Positions 9,287-21,311 of a stretch of 64,000 bases of DNA are shown piece by piece; position 1 is the first letter of the stretch; every line of letters starts with the position of its first letter. Source of the stretch: Rhizobium leguminosarum bv. trifolii WSM1325 (GTDB taxonomy: Bacteria > Pseudomonadota > Alphaproteobacteria > Rhizobiales > Rhizobiaceae); contig CP001622.1 in NCBI GenBank assembly GCA_000023185.1, positions 1,798,001 through 1,862,000 of the forward strand, written 5' to 3'. The notes under the pieces were generated by a model, which did no database searches, was not told the DNA's origin, and saw only the letters and a list, made by a program, of their open reading frames with translations. Made by a program: the position numbers and the translations under genes.

Positions 9287-9626
9287 GCCTGCAGTCTAGT
9301 TTTCAACACGACGGAAAGGCTGACGGCACACAGCATGGCAAACGGCAGGCGATTTGCCCAGCCTACAGCGTCTGCTCGTCAGTGTATCATCCGGCAACCG
9401 CGACGCCGCGACTGCGAAAGCATGGCCGACGAGACAAGGTTAACACGGCTTGACAATGTGACGAGACGCGTTGCATTTTCGCCACAATGCGTTGCTTAAA
9501 GGTCACGCAAGGGTTTTGGACATTCGCTCCCGATCGAGTCGTTGCAGCGCTGGCTTTCTAAAGCCGGCGTTGCTTGGTTTTCGATCGGATGGCGAGGGCG
9601 GCAGGTGTCGTCTGAAGAGAGGCCGA
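9287..9626 (+). other. Upstream region of ntrY
   Basis: No gene is seen. A CTTGAC hexamer near 9449-9454 could be a -35 element. GCGTTGC occurs twice 19 bp apart (near 9470 and 9489), and GGCTTTCTAAAGCC near 9551 forms a small perfect hairpin. The gap suggests that ntrYX has its own promoter, independent of ntrBC. Confidence 0.4.
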
Positions 9627-11897
9627 ATGACGCAGGATGGGGTATCGCCGGCGGCGGCGGGCGAGACGGTGACGACAGTGACCGACCGCCGCGCCCTTTT
9701 TGCCGTGCCCGGCCTGGTGCTCGCCGGCGGCGCGCTTCTCTGCGCCACAGCGACGCTTTTCGTGCTGCTCGGCCTGACGCCGATCGCCCCGACGTCGCAT
9801 GTCGTCATCACCTCGGTGATCGTCAATTCCTTCTTTGTCCTGACGCTGCTCGCCTTGATCGGCCGCGAGGTGGCAAGGCTGCTGAAAGCCCGCACCCGCG
9901 GCCGTGCGGCAGCCCGCCTGCACATCCGCATCGTCGTGCTCTTTTCGATCGTCGCGATTACGCCGGCGATCCTCGTCGCCATCTTCGCCAGTATCACGCT
10001 GAATGCCGGCCTCGACCGCTGGTTTGCCCTGCGCACCCAGTCGATCGTCAGCTCGTCGCGCAACATCGGCCAAGCCTACATGATGGAGAATGCCAGCTAC
10101 CTGCAGGGGCAGACGGTCTCCATGGCCAACGATTTGGAGCGCAACCGCGCGCTCTACACCCTCGACAGGACCGGCTTTGCCGACCTGATGACCCGCCAGG
10201 CGAGGGGCCGCGGCCTGCTCGGCGCCTTCCTCGTCGAGCGCGACGGCTCGGTGATCGTCCAAGCCGATATCGCCACCGAAAAGCCGCTGCCGGCCATTCC
10301 GCAGGACGCATTGGAAAAGGCGGCTGCCGGCCAGCCGACGCTGATCCCGCCCGGCGTTACCAATCTCGTCGGCGCCATCATCAAGCTCGACGCCATCCAG
10401 GGCACCTTCCTCTATACGGTGCGCGCCGTCGATCCCAAGGTCATGGGCGCCATGCGCATGATGGAGGAGAACGCCACCGAATACCGCTCGATGGAGGCCA
10501 ACCGCTTCTCGCTGCAGGTCGCCTTCGCCGTGCTCTATATCGGCTTCGCGCTCATCGTGCTGCTGGCGGCGATCTGGACCGCGATCGCCGTCGCCGACCG
10601 CATCGTCCGGCCGATCCGCCTGCTGATCACGGCGGCCGACAGCGTTGCATCGGGCAATATGGATATCGTCGTGCCGGTGCATGCCGTCGACGGCGACGTC
10701 GCCAATCTCTCTCGCACCTTCAACAAGATGATCTCCGAAATTCGCACCCAGCGCGACGAGATCCTTGAGGCCAAGGACGAGGTCGACGACCGCCGCCGCT
10801 TCATCGAAGCGGTGCTGTCGGGCGTCACCGCCGCCGTCATCGGCGTCGAGCAGGATCGCCGCATCGCCATCGTCAACAGTTCGGCCGAGACGCTGATGTC
10901 GTTGTCGGCCGACGAAATGCTCGGAAAGCAGCTGGTCGACATCGCGCCGGAGGTCGATCACGTGCTGACGGAGGCTGCGGTGCGTTATCGCGGCGATTTC
11001 CGCAAGCAGATCGCGCTGGTGCGCGGCGGCACGGTGAGGACGCTGAGCGTGCAGGTCACCCGCGAGGAAGTGCGCGACATGAGCGAATCCTACGTGATCA
11101 CGCTCGACGACATCACCGATCTCGTCATCGCCCAGCGCTCGACCGCCTGGGGCGACGTGGCCAGGCGCATCGCTCATGAGATCAAGAACCCGCTGACGCC
11201 GATCCAGCTGTCCGCCGAGCGCATCCAGCGCCGTTACGGCAAGCAGATCGACCCGGATGACCGGACCGTCTTCGACCAGTGCACGGATACGATCATCCGC
11301 CAGGTCGGCGACATCGGCCGCATGGTCGACGAATTCTCCGCCTTTGCTCGCATGCCGAAACCCACCAAGGAGCCGAGCGATCTGCGCAATATCCTGCGCG
11401 ACGCGATCTTCCTGCGCGAGATGGGCAACCATCACGTCACCTTCGGGCAGGATTTCGGCGACCAGCCGCTGGAAGGCCTGTTCGACAGCCGCATGCTCGG
11501 CCAGGCCTTCGGAAATCTCATCAAGAATGCCGTTGAATCGATCGAGGCCGTTCCTGGCGACGAACGGGACGAACGCAAGGTTCTCGTCCGCGCCGCCCTC
11601 GATACCGGCCGCGACCGCTTCACCGTCGACGTGATCGACAATGGCCGCGGCCTGCCGGTGGAGAACCGCCACAGCATTCTGGAACCCTATATGACGATGC
11701 GCGAGAAGGGCACCGGCCTCGGCCTCGCCATCGTCAAGAAGATCATCGAGGAACATGGCGGGCAGCTCGAGCTGCATGATGCGCCCGCCGATTTTGACCG
11801 GGGAAGAGGGGCCATGATCCGCGTGCATCTGCCACGCCTGGATCCGACGCCTGCTGCCCCCGCAGCCAATGACAAGGAAAGCGTTTATGGCCTCTGA
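9627..11897 (+). CDS. ntrY: Membrane sensor histidine kinase NtrY
   Basis: A 756-residue kinase with hydrophobic N-terminal segments at roughly residues 27-100, a periplasmic region, another TM near residue 300, then HAMP, PAS and HisKA ([18 protein letters not shown], phosphoacceptor His517) and HATPase boxes (FGNLIKNAVES, DNGRGLP, GTGLGLAIV). It pairs with NtrX in nitrogen, redox and envelope regulation in alphaproteobacteria. ATG 9627 is chosen because it follows GAAGAGAGG and gives the usual family length; upstream in-frame codons lack family character. It overlaps ntrX by 11 bp. Confidence 0.95.
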   Translation: MTQDGVSPAAAGETVTTVTDRRALFAVPGLVLAGGALLCATATLFVLLGLTPIAPTSHVVITSVIVNSFFVLTLLALIGREVARLLKARTRGRAAARLHIRIVVLFSIVAITPAILVAIFASITLNAGLDRWFALRTQSIVSSSRNIGQAYMMENASYLQGQTVSMANDLERNRALYTLDRTGFADLMTRQARGRGLLGAFLVERDGSVIVQADIATEKPLPAIPQDALEKAAAGQPTLIPPGVTNLVGAIIKLDAIQGTFLYTVRAVDPKVMGAMRMMEENATEYRSMEANRFSLQVAFAVLYIGFALIVLLAAIWTAIAVADRIVRPIRLLITAADSVASGNMDIVVPVHAVDGDVANLSRTFNKMISEIRTQRDEILEAKDEVDDRRRFIEAVLSGVTAAVIGVEQDRRIAIVNSSAETLMSLSADEMLGKQLVDIAPEVDHVLTEAAVRYRGDFRKQIALVRGGTVRTLSVQVTREEVRDMSESYVITLDDITDLVIAQRSTAWGDVARRIAHEIKNPLTPIQLSAERIQRRYGKQIDPDDRTVFDQCTDTIIRQVGDIGRMVDEFSAFARMPKPTKEPSDLRNILRDAIFLREMGNHHVTFGQDFGDQPLEGLFDSRMLGQAFGNLIKNAVESIEAVPGDERDERKVLVRAALDTGRDRFTVDVIDNGRGLPVENRHSILEPYMTMREKGTGLGLAIVKKIIEEHGGQLELHDAPADFDRGRGAMIRVHLPRLDPTPAAPAANDKESVYGL

Positions 11898-13251
11898 TAT
11901 TCTCGTCGTCGACGATGAGCACGATATTCGCGAGATCGTTTCCGGCATTCTCTCCGACGAAGGGCACGAGACGCGCACGGCCCATGACAGCGACAGCGCA
12001 CTGGCGGCGATTTCCGATCGCGTGCCGCGGCTGATCTTCCTCGATATCTGGATGCAGGGCAGCAAGCTCGATGGTCTCTCACTGCTCGACGAGATCAGGA
12101 CTCGCCATCCGGAACTGCCCGTCGTGATGATATCAGGCCATGGCAACATCGAGACCGCCGTCTCGGCGATCAAGCGCGGCGCCTTCGATTTCATCGAAAA
12201 GCCCTTCAAGGCCGACCGGCTGATCCTGATCGCCGAACGCGCGCTGGAGAATTCCAAGCTGAAGCGCGAGGTGTCGGATCTGAAGCGCCGCACCGGCGAT
12301 GCGCTGGAGCTGATCGGCACCTCGGTTGCCGTCTCGCAGTTGCGCCAGACGATCGAGAAGGTTGCGCCGACCAACAGCCGCATCATGATCCTCGGCGCGT
12401 CGGGCTCCGGCAAGGAGCTGGTGGCGCGGATGATCCACAAGAAGTCGGCCCGCGCCAACGGCCCCTTCGTTGCGATCAACGCCGCCAACATCACGCCCGA
12501 GCGCATGGAAGTGGCGCTGTTCGGCACCGAGGGCACGCCCGGCCAGGCGCGCAAGATCGGCGCGCTCGAAGAAGCCCATCGCGGCATCCTCTATCTCGAC
12601 GAGGTCGGCGAGATGCCGCGCGAGACGCAGAACAAGATTCTCCGCGTCCTGGTCGATCAGCAGTTCGAGCGGGTCGGCGGCTCCAAGCGCGTCAAGGTCG
12701 ATGTCCGCATCATCTCCTCGACCGCATACAATCTCGAGAGCCGCATCGCCGAGGGATGGTTCCGCGAGGATCTCTATCATCGCCTTGCCGTCGTGCCGGT
12801 GCGTGTGCCCGCGCTTGCCGAACGGCGCGAGGACATTCCCTTCCTCGTCGATCAACTGATGCGCCAGATATCGGAGCAGGCCGGCATCCGTCCGCGCCGT
12901 ATCGGCGACGACGCCATGGCGGTGCTGCAGGCGCATGACTGGCCCGGCAACATCCGCCAGCTGCGCAACAATATCGAGCGGCTGATGATCCTTGCCCGCA
13001 CCGACGGCCCGGATGCGCCGATCACCGCCGACATGCTGCCGACCGATCTCGGCGACATGCTGCCGAAGGTGTCCGCCAAGAACGACTATCACATCATGAC
13101 GCTGCCGCTGCGCGAAGCCCGCGAGATGTTCGAGAAGGATTACCTGATCGCCCAGATCAACCGCTTCGGCGGCAACATCTCGCGCACCGCGGAATTTGTC
13201 GGCATGGAGCGTTCGGCGCTCCACCGCAAGCTGAAGTCGCTCGGCGTCTAA
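11887..13251 (+). CDS. ntrX: Response regulator NtrX, no GAFTGA loop
   Basis: A 454-residue NtrC-family regulator. The receiver domain has Asp53 (FLDIW), the AAA+ domain has Walker A GASGSGKE (170-177) and DEVGEMP, and the C-terminus has a Fis-like helix-turn-helix. Where NtrC has GAFTGA this protein reads GTEGTPGQARKIGALEE, so the sigma-54 contact loop is missing, as known for other alphaproteobacterial NtrX proteins. It probably acts with sigma-70 or as a repressor rather than as a classical RpoN activator. ATG 11887 lies inside the ntrY end, so the two are coupled. Confidence 0.95.
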   Translation: MASDILVVDDEHDIREIVSGILSDEGHETRTAHDSDSALAAISDRVPRLIFLDIWMQGSKLDGLSLLDEIRTRHPELPVVMISGHGNIETAVSAIKRGAFDFIEKPFKADRLILIAERALENSKLKREVSDLKRRTGDALELIGTSVAVSQLRQTIEKVAPTNSRIMILGASGSGKELVARMIHKKSARANGPFVAINAANITPERMEVALFGTEGTPGQARKIGALEEAHRGILYLDEVGEMPRETQNKILRVLVDQQFERVGGSKRVKVDVRIISSTAYNLESRIAEGWFREDLYHRLAVVPVRVPALAERREDIPFLVDQLMRQISEQAGIRPRRIGDDAMAVLQAHDWPGNIRQLRNNIERLMILARTDGPDAPITADMLPTDLGDMLPKVSAKNDYHIMTLPLREAREMFEKDYLIAQINRFGGNISRTAEFVGMERSALHRKLKSLGV

Positions 13252-13259
13252 GTGTATCC

Positions 13260-13279
13260 GGCGCGGCCGACCCCGCGCC
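13260..13279 (+). terminator. GC hairpin between ntrX and the aminotransferase
   Basis: GGCGCGG pairs with CCGCGCC around a 6-nt loop, 8 bp after the ntrX stop. No T-run follows, so it may attenuate rather than end transcription into the aminotransferase gene. Confidence 0.4.
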
Positions 13280-13315
13280 GCGTCCCATATTGCTTCCCGG
13301 AAGACCAGGTTTCCC

Positions 13316-14179
13316 ATGCCGAGAATTGCCTATGTGAATGGCCGTTACGTCAAGCATTCCAATGCCAGCGTGCATATCGAGGATCGCGGCTACCAGTTCG
13401 CCGATGGCGTCTATGAGGTCTGCGAGGTGCGCCACGGCTATATCGTCGATCTCACGCGCCACCTGAACCGTCTCGACCGATCGCTTGGAGAGTTGCGCAT
13501 CGCCTGGCCGATGGGCCGGGCGGCGCTGACGCAGGTCATTCGCGAGACGCTGCGCCGCAACCATGTCCGCAACGGGCTTTTCTACATGCAGGTGACACGC
13601 GGCGTCGCCCGCCGCGATCACGTCTTTCCGGCCGAGGGAACGCCGCCCTCACTCGTGATCACCGCCAAGAGCACCGATGCCAGGATCATCGCCGCCAAGA
13701 ACGCCAATGGCATCAAGGCGATCACCCTTGTCGATAATCGCTGGGACCGCGTCGACATCAAGTCCGTCGGCTTGCTGCCGAATGCCATGGCCCGCCAGCA
13801 GGCCAAGGAAGCCGGCGCCCAGGAAGCGATCTATACCGACGGCGACGGCATGGTGAAGGAAGGGGCGGCGACCAATGTCTGGATCGTCGATCCTGATGGA
13901 ACGCTGGTGACGCGCCCGGCCGAACACGGCATTCTGCGCGGCATTACCCGCACCACTCTGATGGATGTCGGAGCCAAGCTGGGGTTGACGATCACTGAGC
14001 GGAACTTCTCCGTTTCGGAGATGCTCGCAGCCCGCGAGGTCTTCCTCACTGCAGCCACAAGCATTTGTTTTCCGGTCGTTTCCGTCGACGGCCAGCCCAT
14101 TGCCAACGGTCATCCGGGCAGCGTTTCGCAGAAAGTCCGCGAGGCCTTTTTCGACGTTGCGGAAAAGATTGCGATTTGA
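13316..14179 (+). CDS. dat: D-amino-acid aminotransferase (class IV, PLP)
   Basis: A 287-residue fold-type IV PLP enzyme. The N-terminal signature IEDRGYQFADGVYEV, the catalytic lysine in RVDIKSVGLLPN (Lys149) and the acidic cofactor contact in VKEGAATNVW (Glu182) are all present. The best match is D-alanine aminotransferase, which makes D-glutamate or D-alanine for peptidoglycan; branched-chain or 4-amino-4-deoxychorismate enzymes share the fold and cannot be fully excluded. It lies between ntrX and hfq, an order I recall for rhizobia. Confidence 0.85.
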   Translation: MPRIAYVNGRYVKHSNASVHIEDRGYQFADGVYEVCEVRHGYIVDLTRHLNRLDRSLGELRIAWPMGRAALTQVIRETLRRNHVRNGLFYMQVTRGVARRDHVFPAEGTPPSLVITAKSTDARIIAAKNANGIKAITLVDNRWDRVDIKSVGLLPNAMARQQAKEAGAQEAIYTDGDGMVKEGAATNVWIVDPDGTLVTRPAEHGILRGITRTTLMDVGAKLGLTITERNFSVSEMLAAREVFLTAATSICFPVVSVDGQPIANGHPGSVSQKVREAFFDVAEKIAI

Positions 14180-14291
14180 TACCAAGATTTGCTGGACAGG
14201 TGGAATGAGGATGCCACCGGTCTTCGCATGGTGAGGTTGATTGATATTCTACTGGCCGGATCAGGTCGGCAATAAAGAAAGAAGCGGCGCG

Positions 14292-14534
14292 ATGGCGGAA
14301 CGTTCTCAGAATCTTCAGGACTTATTTCTCAATACTGTTCGCAAGCAAAAGATTTCCCTGACAATCTTTCTGATCAACGGCGTGAAACTCACGGGCGTTG
14401 TTACGTCTTTTGACAATTTCTGTGTTCTTCTTCGCCGTGACGGCCATTCGCAGCTCGTGTATAAGCATGCGATCTCGACGATCATGCCGGGCCAGCCCAT
14501 GCAGATGTTCGAGAGCGAAGAAGCAGCGTCCTAA
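14292..14534 (+). CDS. hfq: RNA chaperone Hfq
   Basis: An 80-residue hexameric Sm-like protein with the Sm1 region ([20 protein letters not shown]) and the KHAIS Sm2 motif. It mediates sRNA-mRNA pairing; in rhizobia it was first described as NrfA, needed for nifA expression. The start at 14292 (MAERSQNLQ) is the family's standard N-terminus, with AAAGAAAGAAG upstream; an earlier in-frame codon at 14241 gives an unconserved extension. The hfq-hflX order is the same as in E. coli. Confidence 0.97.
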
Positions 14535-14611
14535 CAGGATCAGCCGTCATTTCGACACGCGATACCAAGAACGATTCGATCATCCCTGAGGCCGCCAAGC
14601 ACAGGGACGAC

Positions 14612-15937
14612 ATGCGCGCGACTGTCGTCGTGCCGGTTCTGAAATCGCGCAGTCGCGGCGGCCAGGGCGAATCGGCCTCGACCCGCACACCGGAAAGCCG
14701 GCTCGAAGAGGCGACGGGCCTTGCCCAGGCGATCGACCTCGATGTCGTCAACGGCTCCATTGTCCCGGTCAACGATCCGCGACCGGCCACACTGCTCGGC
14801 ACCGGCAAGATCGAGGAGATCAAGGCACTGCTCGATGAGCGCGATTCCGGTCTCGTCATCGTCGATCATCCGTTGACTCCGGTACAGCAGCGCAACCTCG
14901 AAAAGGTATGGAACGCCAAGGTCATCGACCGGACGGGCCTCATCCTCGAAATCTTCGGCCGCCGCGCCTCCACCAAGGAAGGCACGCTGCAGGTCGACCT
15001 CGCCCATCTGAATTATCAGAAGGGCCGCCTCGTCCGAAGCTGGACCCACCTTGAACGCCAGCGCGGCGGCGGCGGCTTCATGGGCGGTCCCGGCGAAACC
15101 CAGATCGAAGCCGACCGACGGATGCTGCAGGACCGCATCATCAAGCTCGAACGCGAGCTGGAGCAGGTCGTGCGCACCCGCCAGCTCCACCGCGCCAAGC
15201 GCCGCAAGGTGCCGCACCCGATCGTGGCGCTGGTCGGCTATACCAATGCCGGCAAGTCGACGCTGTTCAACCGTATCACCGGCGCCGGCGTGCTGGCTGA
15301 AGACATGCTCTTTGCCACGCTCGACCCGACGCTTCGGCGCATGAAACTGCCGCACGGCCGCACCGTCATCCTGTCCGACACCGTCGGCTTCATCTCCGAC
15401 CTGCCGACCCATCTGGTCGCCGCCTTCCGGGCGACGCTGGAAGAAGTGCTGGAAGCCGATCTCATCCTGCATGTCCGCGACATGTCCGATGCCGACAACC
15501 AGGCGCAGAGCTCCGACGTGATGCGCATCCTGAACGATCTTGGCATCGACGAGGCCGAAGCCGAGAAGCGGCTGATTGAGGTCTGGAACAAGATCGACCG
15601 GCTGGAGCCCGAGGTGCACGACACCATGGTGCAGAAATCGGCCGGCGCCAGCAACGTGGTCGCCGTTTCGGCCGTCAGCGGCGAGGGCGTCGATACGCTG
15701 ATGGAAGAGATCAGCCGCAGACTATCCGGCGTGATGACCGTGGCAACGATCCGCCTTCCGGTCGACAAGCTGGCGCTGCTGCCCTGGCTTTACGATCACG
15801 CGATCGTCGACGGCCGCGAGGATAATGAAGACGGAACGATCACCCTCGACCTGCGCTTGTCCGAAACCGAAGCCACCGAACTCGAGCGCCGCATCGGCAA
15901 CGGCCAGAAGTCTTCAAAGGAAGATTGGGAGCGGTAA
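14612..15937 (+). CDS. hflX: Ribosome-associated GTPase HflX
   Basis: A 441-residue Obg-HflX superfamily GTPase with an N-terminal HflX domain (GTGKIEEI, VDHPLTPVQQRNLE) and a glycine-rich linker RGGGGFMGGPGETQ (about 151-164). The G domain has P-loop GYTNAGKS (209-216) and a DTVGF box. It splits or rescues stalled ribosomes. The first ATG, 14612, lies 77 bp after hfq; the frame stays open upstream to near the hfq stop, so a non-ATG start adding about 20 residues is possible. A leftward mazG follows beyond a repeat. Confidence 0.93.
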   Translation: MRATVVVPVLKSRSRGGQGESASTRTPESRLEEATGLAQAIDLDVVNGSIVPVNDPRPATLLGTGKIEEIKALLDERDSGLVIVDHPLTPVQQRNLEKVWNAKVIDRTGLILEIFGRRASTKEGTLQVDLAHLNYQKGRLVRSWTHLERQRGGGGFMGGPGETQIEADRRMLQDRIIKLERELEQVVRTRQLHRAKRRKVPHPIVALVGYTNAGKSTLFNRITGAGVLAEDMLFATLDPTLRRMKLPHGRTVILSDTVGFISDLPTHLVAAFRATLEEVLEADLILHVRDMSDADNQAQSSDVMRILNDLGIDEAEAEKRLIEVWNKIDRLEPEVHDTMVQKSAGASNVVAVSAVSGEGVDTLMEEISRRLSGVMTVATIRLPVDKLALLPWLYDHAIVDGREDNEDGTITLDLRLSETEATELERRIGNGQKSSKEDWER

Positions 15938-15951
15938 GGTCGGCGAGACCA

Positions 15952-16090
15952 GCCCCTCATCCGGCTGCCGCCACCTTCTCCCCGTAAACGGGGCGAAGGG
16001 ACAAGCCGCAATGTCTCGGCTCTCGCGCACCTCTGGTATGGCACGTCCCCTCTACCCGTTCACGGGGAGAGGGTTAGGGTGAGGGGCAGC
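15952..16090. repeat. Rhizobial intergenic palindromic element, copy A
   Basis: An approximately 139-bp element with ends GCCCCTCATCCG and GGTGAGGGGC. It contains CTTCTCCCCGTAAACGGGG and CCGTTCACGGGGAGAGGG, each able to form a hairpin. An inverted copy of the same element lies at 49710-49849. It resembles the RIME-type mosaic repeats abundant between rhizobial genes. Lying between convergent hflX and mazG, it could also end transcription. Confidence 0.8.
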
Positions 16091-16118
16091 CATCTGCACA
16101 AACCGGACAGCCGATACC

Positions 16119-16964
16119 TCACTCCGCTCCAACCACGATCGCCCTTTCAATCGCCTTCGCCGCCTGCCAGATTTCCTCCATCCGCTCCAGCGTCGCGTCT
16201 TGCAGAGTCTCACCTTCTGCTTCAAGAACCTGTTCTATATGGCTGAACCGACGACGGAATTTCGTATTAGTTCCGCGCACTGCCTGTTCCGGATCGGCCT
16301 TCACATGCCGGCCGATATTGACGACCGCGAAGATCAGATCGCCGAGCTCGTCGTTGACCTTTGCCTGATCGCCTTCGCGAAGGGCCACCCGCAATTCGCC
16401 GATCTCCTCCTCGATCTTGTCGAGGATCGGCTCGGGCGCTGACCAATCGAAGCCGACCTTGGCGGCGCGTTCCTGCAGTTTCAGTGCTTCCGTCAAGGCC
16501 GGGAAGCTGCGCTGTACGGAGCCGAGGAAGCCGCTGTTGAAGTCCTCGGTGATGCCGCGCCGTGACCGTCGCTCGGCGCGCTCGCGTTTCTCCGCCTGCT
16601 TGATCTCGTCCCATTGTCTCTTCACCGCGTCTGGCGTATCCGCCGCCGAGCGTGCAAAGACGTGCGGGTGGCGGCGGATCATCTTGGCAGTGATGGCGTT
16701 GACCACGTCGCCGAAGGAAAATTCGCCGGCCTCCTCGGCCATGCGGGCGTGAAAGACCACCTGCAGCAGCAGATCGCCCAACTCGTCGCAGAGATCGTCC
16801 ATATCGCCGCGCTCGATCGCGTCGGAGACCTCATAGGCCTCCTCGATCGTATAGGGCTTGATCGTCTCGAAGTTCTGCACGATGTCCCAGGGGCAGCCGG
16901 TTTCGGGATGGCGCAGCGCCGCCATGATCTCGATCAGCCGCGAAATGTCTTTGGAAGGTTCCAT
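16119..16964 (-). CDS. mazG: Nucleoside triphosphate pyrophosphohydrolase MazG
   Basis: A 281-residue protein with two MazG domains. The first has the metal-binding EEAYEVSDAIE and DELGDLLLQV motifs; the second, near residue 195, repeats this as KIEEEIGELR and DELGDLIFAV. It hydrolyses NTPs to NMPs and PPi, cleaning aberrant nucleotides and affecting (p)ppGpp responses. Both catalytic acidic sets look intact. It converges on hflX across the palindromic element. Confidence 0.95.
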   Translation of the reverse strand: MEPSKDISRLIEIMAALRHPETGCPWDIVQNFETIKPYTIEEAYEVSDAIERGDMDDLCDELGDLLLQVVFHARMAEEAGEFSFGDVVNAITAKMIRRHPHVFARSAADTPDAVKRQWDEIKQAEKRERAERRSRRGITEDFNSGFLGSVQRSFPALTEALKLQERAAKVGFDWSAPEPILDKIEEEIGELRVALREGDQAKVNDELGDLIFAVVNIGRHVKADPEQAVRGTNTKFRRRFSHIEQVLEAEGETLQDATLERMEEIWQAAKAIERAIVVGAE

Positions 16965-16984
16965 GTTGCCTCGGTTCAGCAGGC

Positions 16985-17028
16985 TTCAGTTGGGTGGCCC
17001 TCAGTTCAGGGGCCTTCAGTTCAAGGGG
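16985..17028. repeat. Three imperfect ~15-bp tandem repeats
   Basis: The core (C)TTCAGTT(C/G)...GG recurs three times: TTCAGTTGGGTGGCCC, TCAGTTCAGGGGCC and TTCAGTTCAAGGGG. The third unit encodes the last codons and stop of the deaminase gene. This is probably replication slippage with no clear function. Confidence 0.5.
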
Positions 17029-17603
17029 ATGTCGTTGGCGCTCTTCGACGACTGATAGCTGGTCGACAGCGCGTCGTAGCGCGCCTTGATGCGGGCGGTC
17101 TGCGTCTTCAGCGCGTTTTTCAGCTGAGCCTCTTCGGTCTCGACGAGATCGGCGATGGCAAAGCTGTTCCAGAAGGCGTTTTGCCTGCGGTAGCCGCCGG
17201 GTTCAAGCCCGAAGACGTCCTTCAGGATCTTCAAATCGTGCGGAATGGCGAAGGCGTCGCGCGAATCCTCATGGCTGAAGAAATAGTAGAAATTGTCGAA
17301 GCCGGCCCAGGTGATCGCCGACATGCACATGGTGCAGGGTTCGTGCGTCGACAGGAAGATCAGATCCTTGGTCGGCGGCTTGTCGCCAAGCTCGTAGAAG
17401 CGCTTCAGCGTATGGACTTCGCCGTGCCAGAGCGGATTTTCCAGCTCGTTATTGGTCTCGGCGACGACGAGCGAAAGATCGGATTTCCGCAGGATCGCCG
17501 CACCGAATACCTTGTTGCCAAGCGAAACCCCACGCTCCGTCAGTGGCAGGATATCGTCTTCCATGACCGAAAGCAGGCGGGAGGCAATGGTCTTATCAGG
17601 CAT
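17016..17603 (-). CDS. Nucleoside deaminase-family protein
   Basis: A 195-residue zinc hydrolase of the cytidine/deoxycytidylate deaminase superfamily. The HGEVH motif (zinc ligand His60, catalytic Glu62) and PCTMC (Cys90 and Cys93) are intact. The substrate is uncertain; guanine or tRNA-adenosine deaminases share these motifs but are shorter. The C-terminal ~80 residues are family-unspecific and helical. Its start lies 265 bp from divergent cysG. Confidence 0.8.
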   Translation of the reverse strand: MPDKTIASRLLSVMEDDILPLTERGVSLGNKVFGAAILRKSDLSLVVAETNNELENPLWHGEVHTLKRFYELGDKPPTKDLIFLSTHEPCTMCMSAITWAGFDNFYYFFSHEDSRDAFAIPHDLKILKDVFGLEPGGYRRQNAFWNSFAIADLVETEEAQLKNALKTQTARIKARYDALSTSYQSSKSANDIPLN

Positions 17604-17823
17604 GAGGACACTCCAGTTTTCCTCAGTCTATCGCCTTGGCGGCGCGAGTGAAATGCGTCAAGCACCGGTGGACGTCTTTTGTCACAGGCTTTATACTGCA
17701 CCGCAGCAAGCGGGTTGGGAACATGCGGCTTTTGGGACGCACGGGTGACTTTTCTCAAATCACTGACGGCACGAGCAAAAGAATACCTGCTTGCTTGGGC
17801 TTTCGAATTTCTGTTCCTTCAAT

Positions 17824-17840
17824 CCCTTGTCGATCAAGGG
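17824..17840 (+). promoter_or_regulatory. Hairpin or palindrome before cysG
   Basis: CCCTTG-TCGAT-CAAGGG is a perfect 6-bp inverted repeat ending 28 bp before the cysG start. It could be an operator half-site pair or a leader hairpin for the sulfite-reduction operon. No known riboswitch is recognised. Confidence 0.35.
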
Positions 17841-17868
17841 CATATTCCGGCAACCTCGAAGTGGATTG

Positions 17869-19308
<1,440 letters not shown>

Positions 19309-19310
19309 AT

Positions 19311-19625
19311 ATGGGTGACAAGGTTCTGACCGCCAACCGGCTGACGGACGGCATTGCCGTCTGGCTGGATGCGAACGGGAAGTGGTCCACCTCGCTGCAG
19401 GAGGCGCTTGTTGCCCGTCATGCCGAGGCCGTTGAGGCGCTGGAGGCGATCGGCAAGAAATCCTATGCCGACAACGAGGTGGTTGACGTCGCCGTTGTCG
19501 ACGTTCAGGAAACCAACGGCATTCTCTGGCCTCTTCGCCTTCGCGAGCGCATCCGCGCGCAGGGCCCGACCATGGAATATGCCCCGGGCTACGCTCCTGC
19601 CGATCCCGAATTCATTGCAGTCTGA
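19311..19625 (+). CDS. DUF2849 protein of the sulfite-reduction operon
   Basis: A 104-residue protein beginning MGDKVLTANRLTDGIAVWLD, matching DUF2849. Members sit between cysG and cysI in alphaproteobacteria. The role is unknown; context points to sulfite reductase assembly or activity. The start is 2 bp after cysG with an AAGGAG site inside the cysG end. Confidence 0.88.
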   Translation: MGDKVLTANRLTDGIAVWLDANGKWSTSLQEALVARHAEAVEALEAIGKKSYADNEVVDVAVVDVQETNGILWPLRLRERIRAQGPTMEYAPGYAPADPEFIAV

Positions 19626-19633
19626 GGAAGACG

Positions 19634-21304
<1,671 letters not shown>

Positions 21305-21311
21305 GGAGGGG

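Noticed and set aside
9558..12587. A 1009-codon open frame on the minus strand opposite ntrY and ntrX
   Set aside because: It has no family similarity and is very rich in Asp, His, Arg and Gln, the mark of an antisense shadow of high-GC third-codon bias over two well-supported genes.
14612..15619. A 359-codon minus frame opposite hflX
   Set aside because: Shadow of hflX, whose G motifs are complete.
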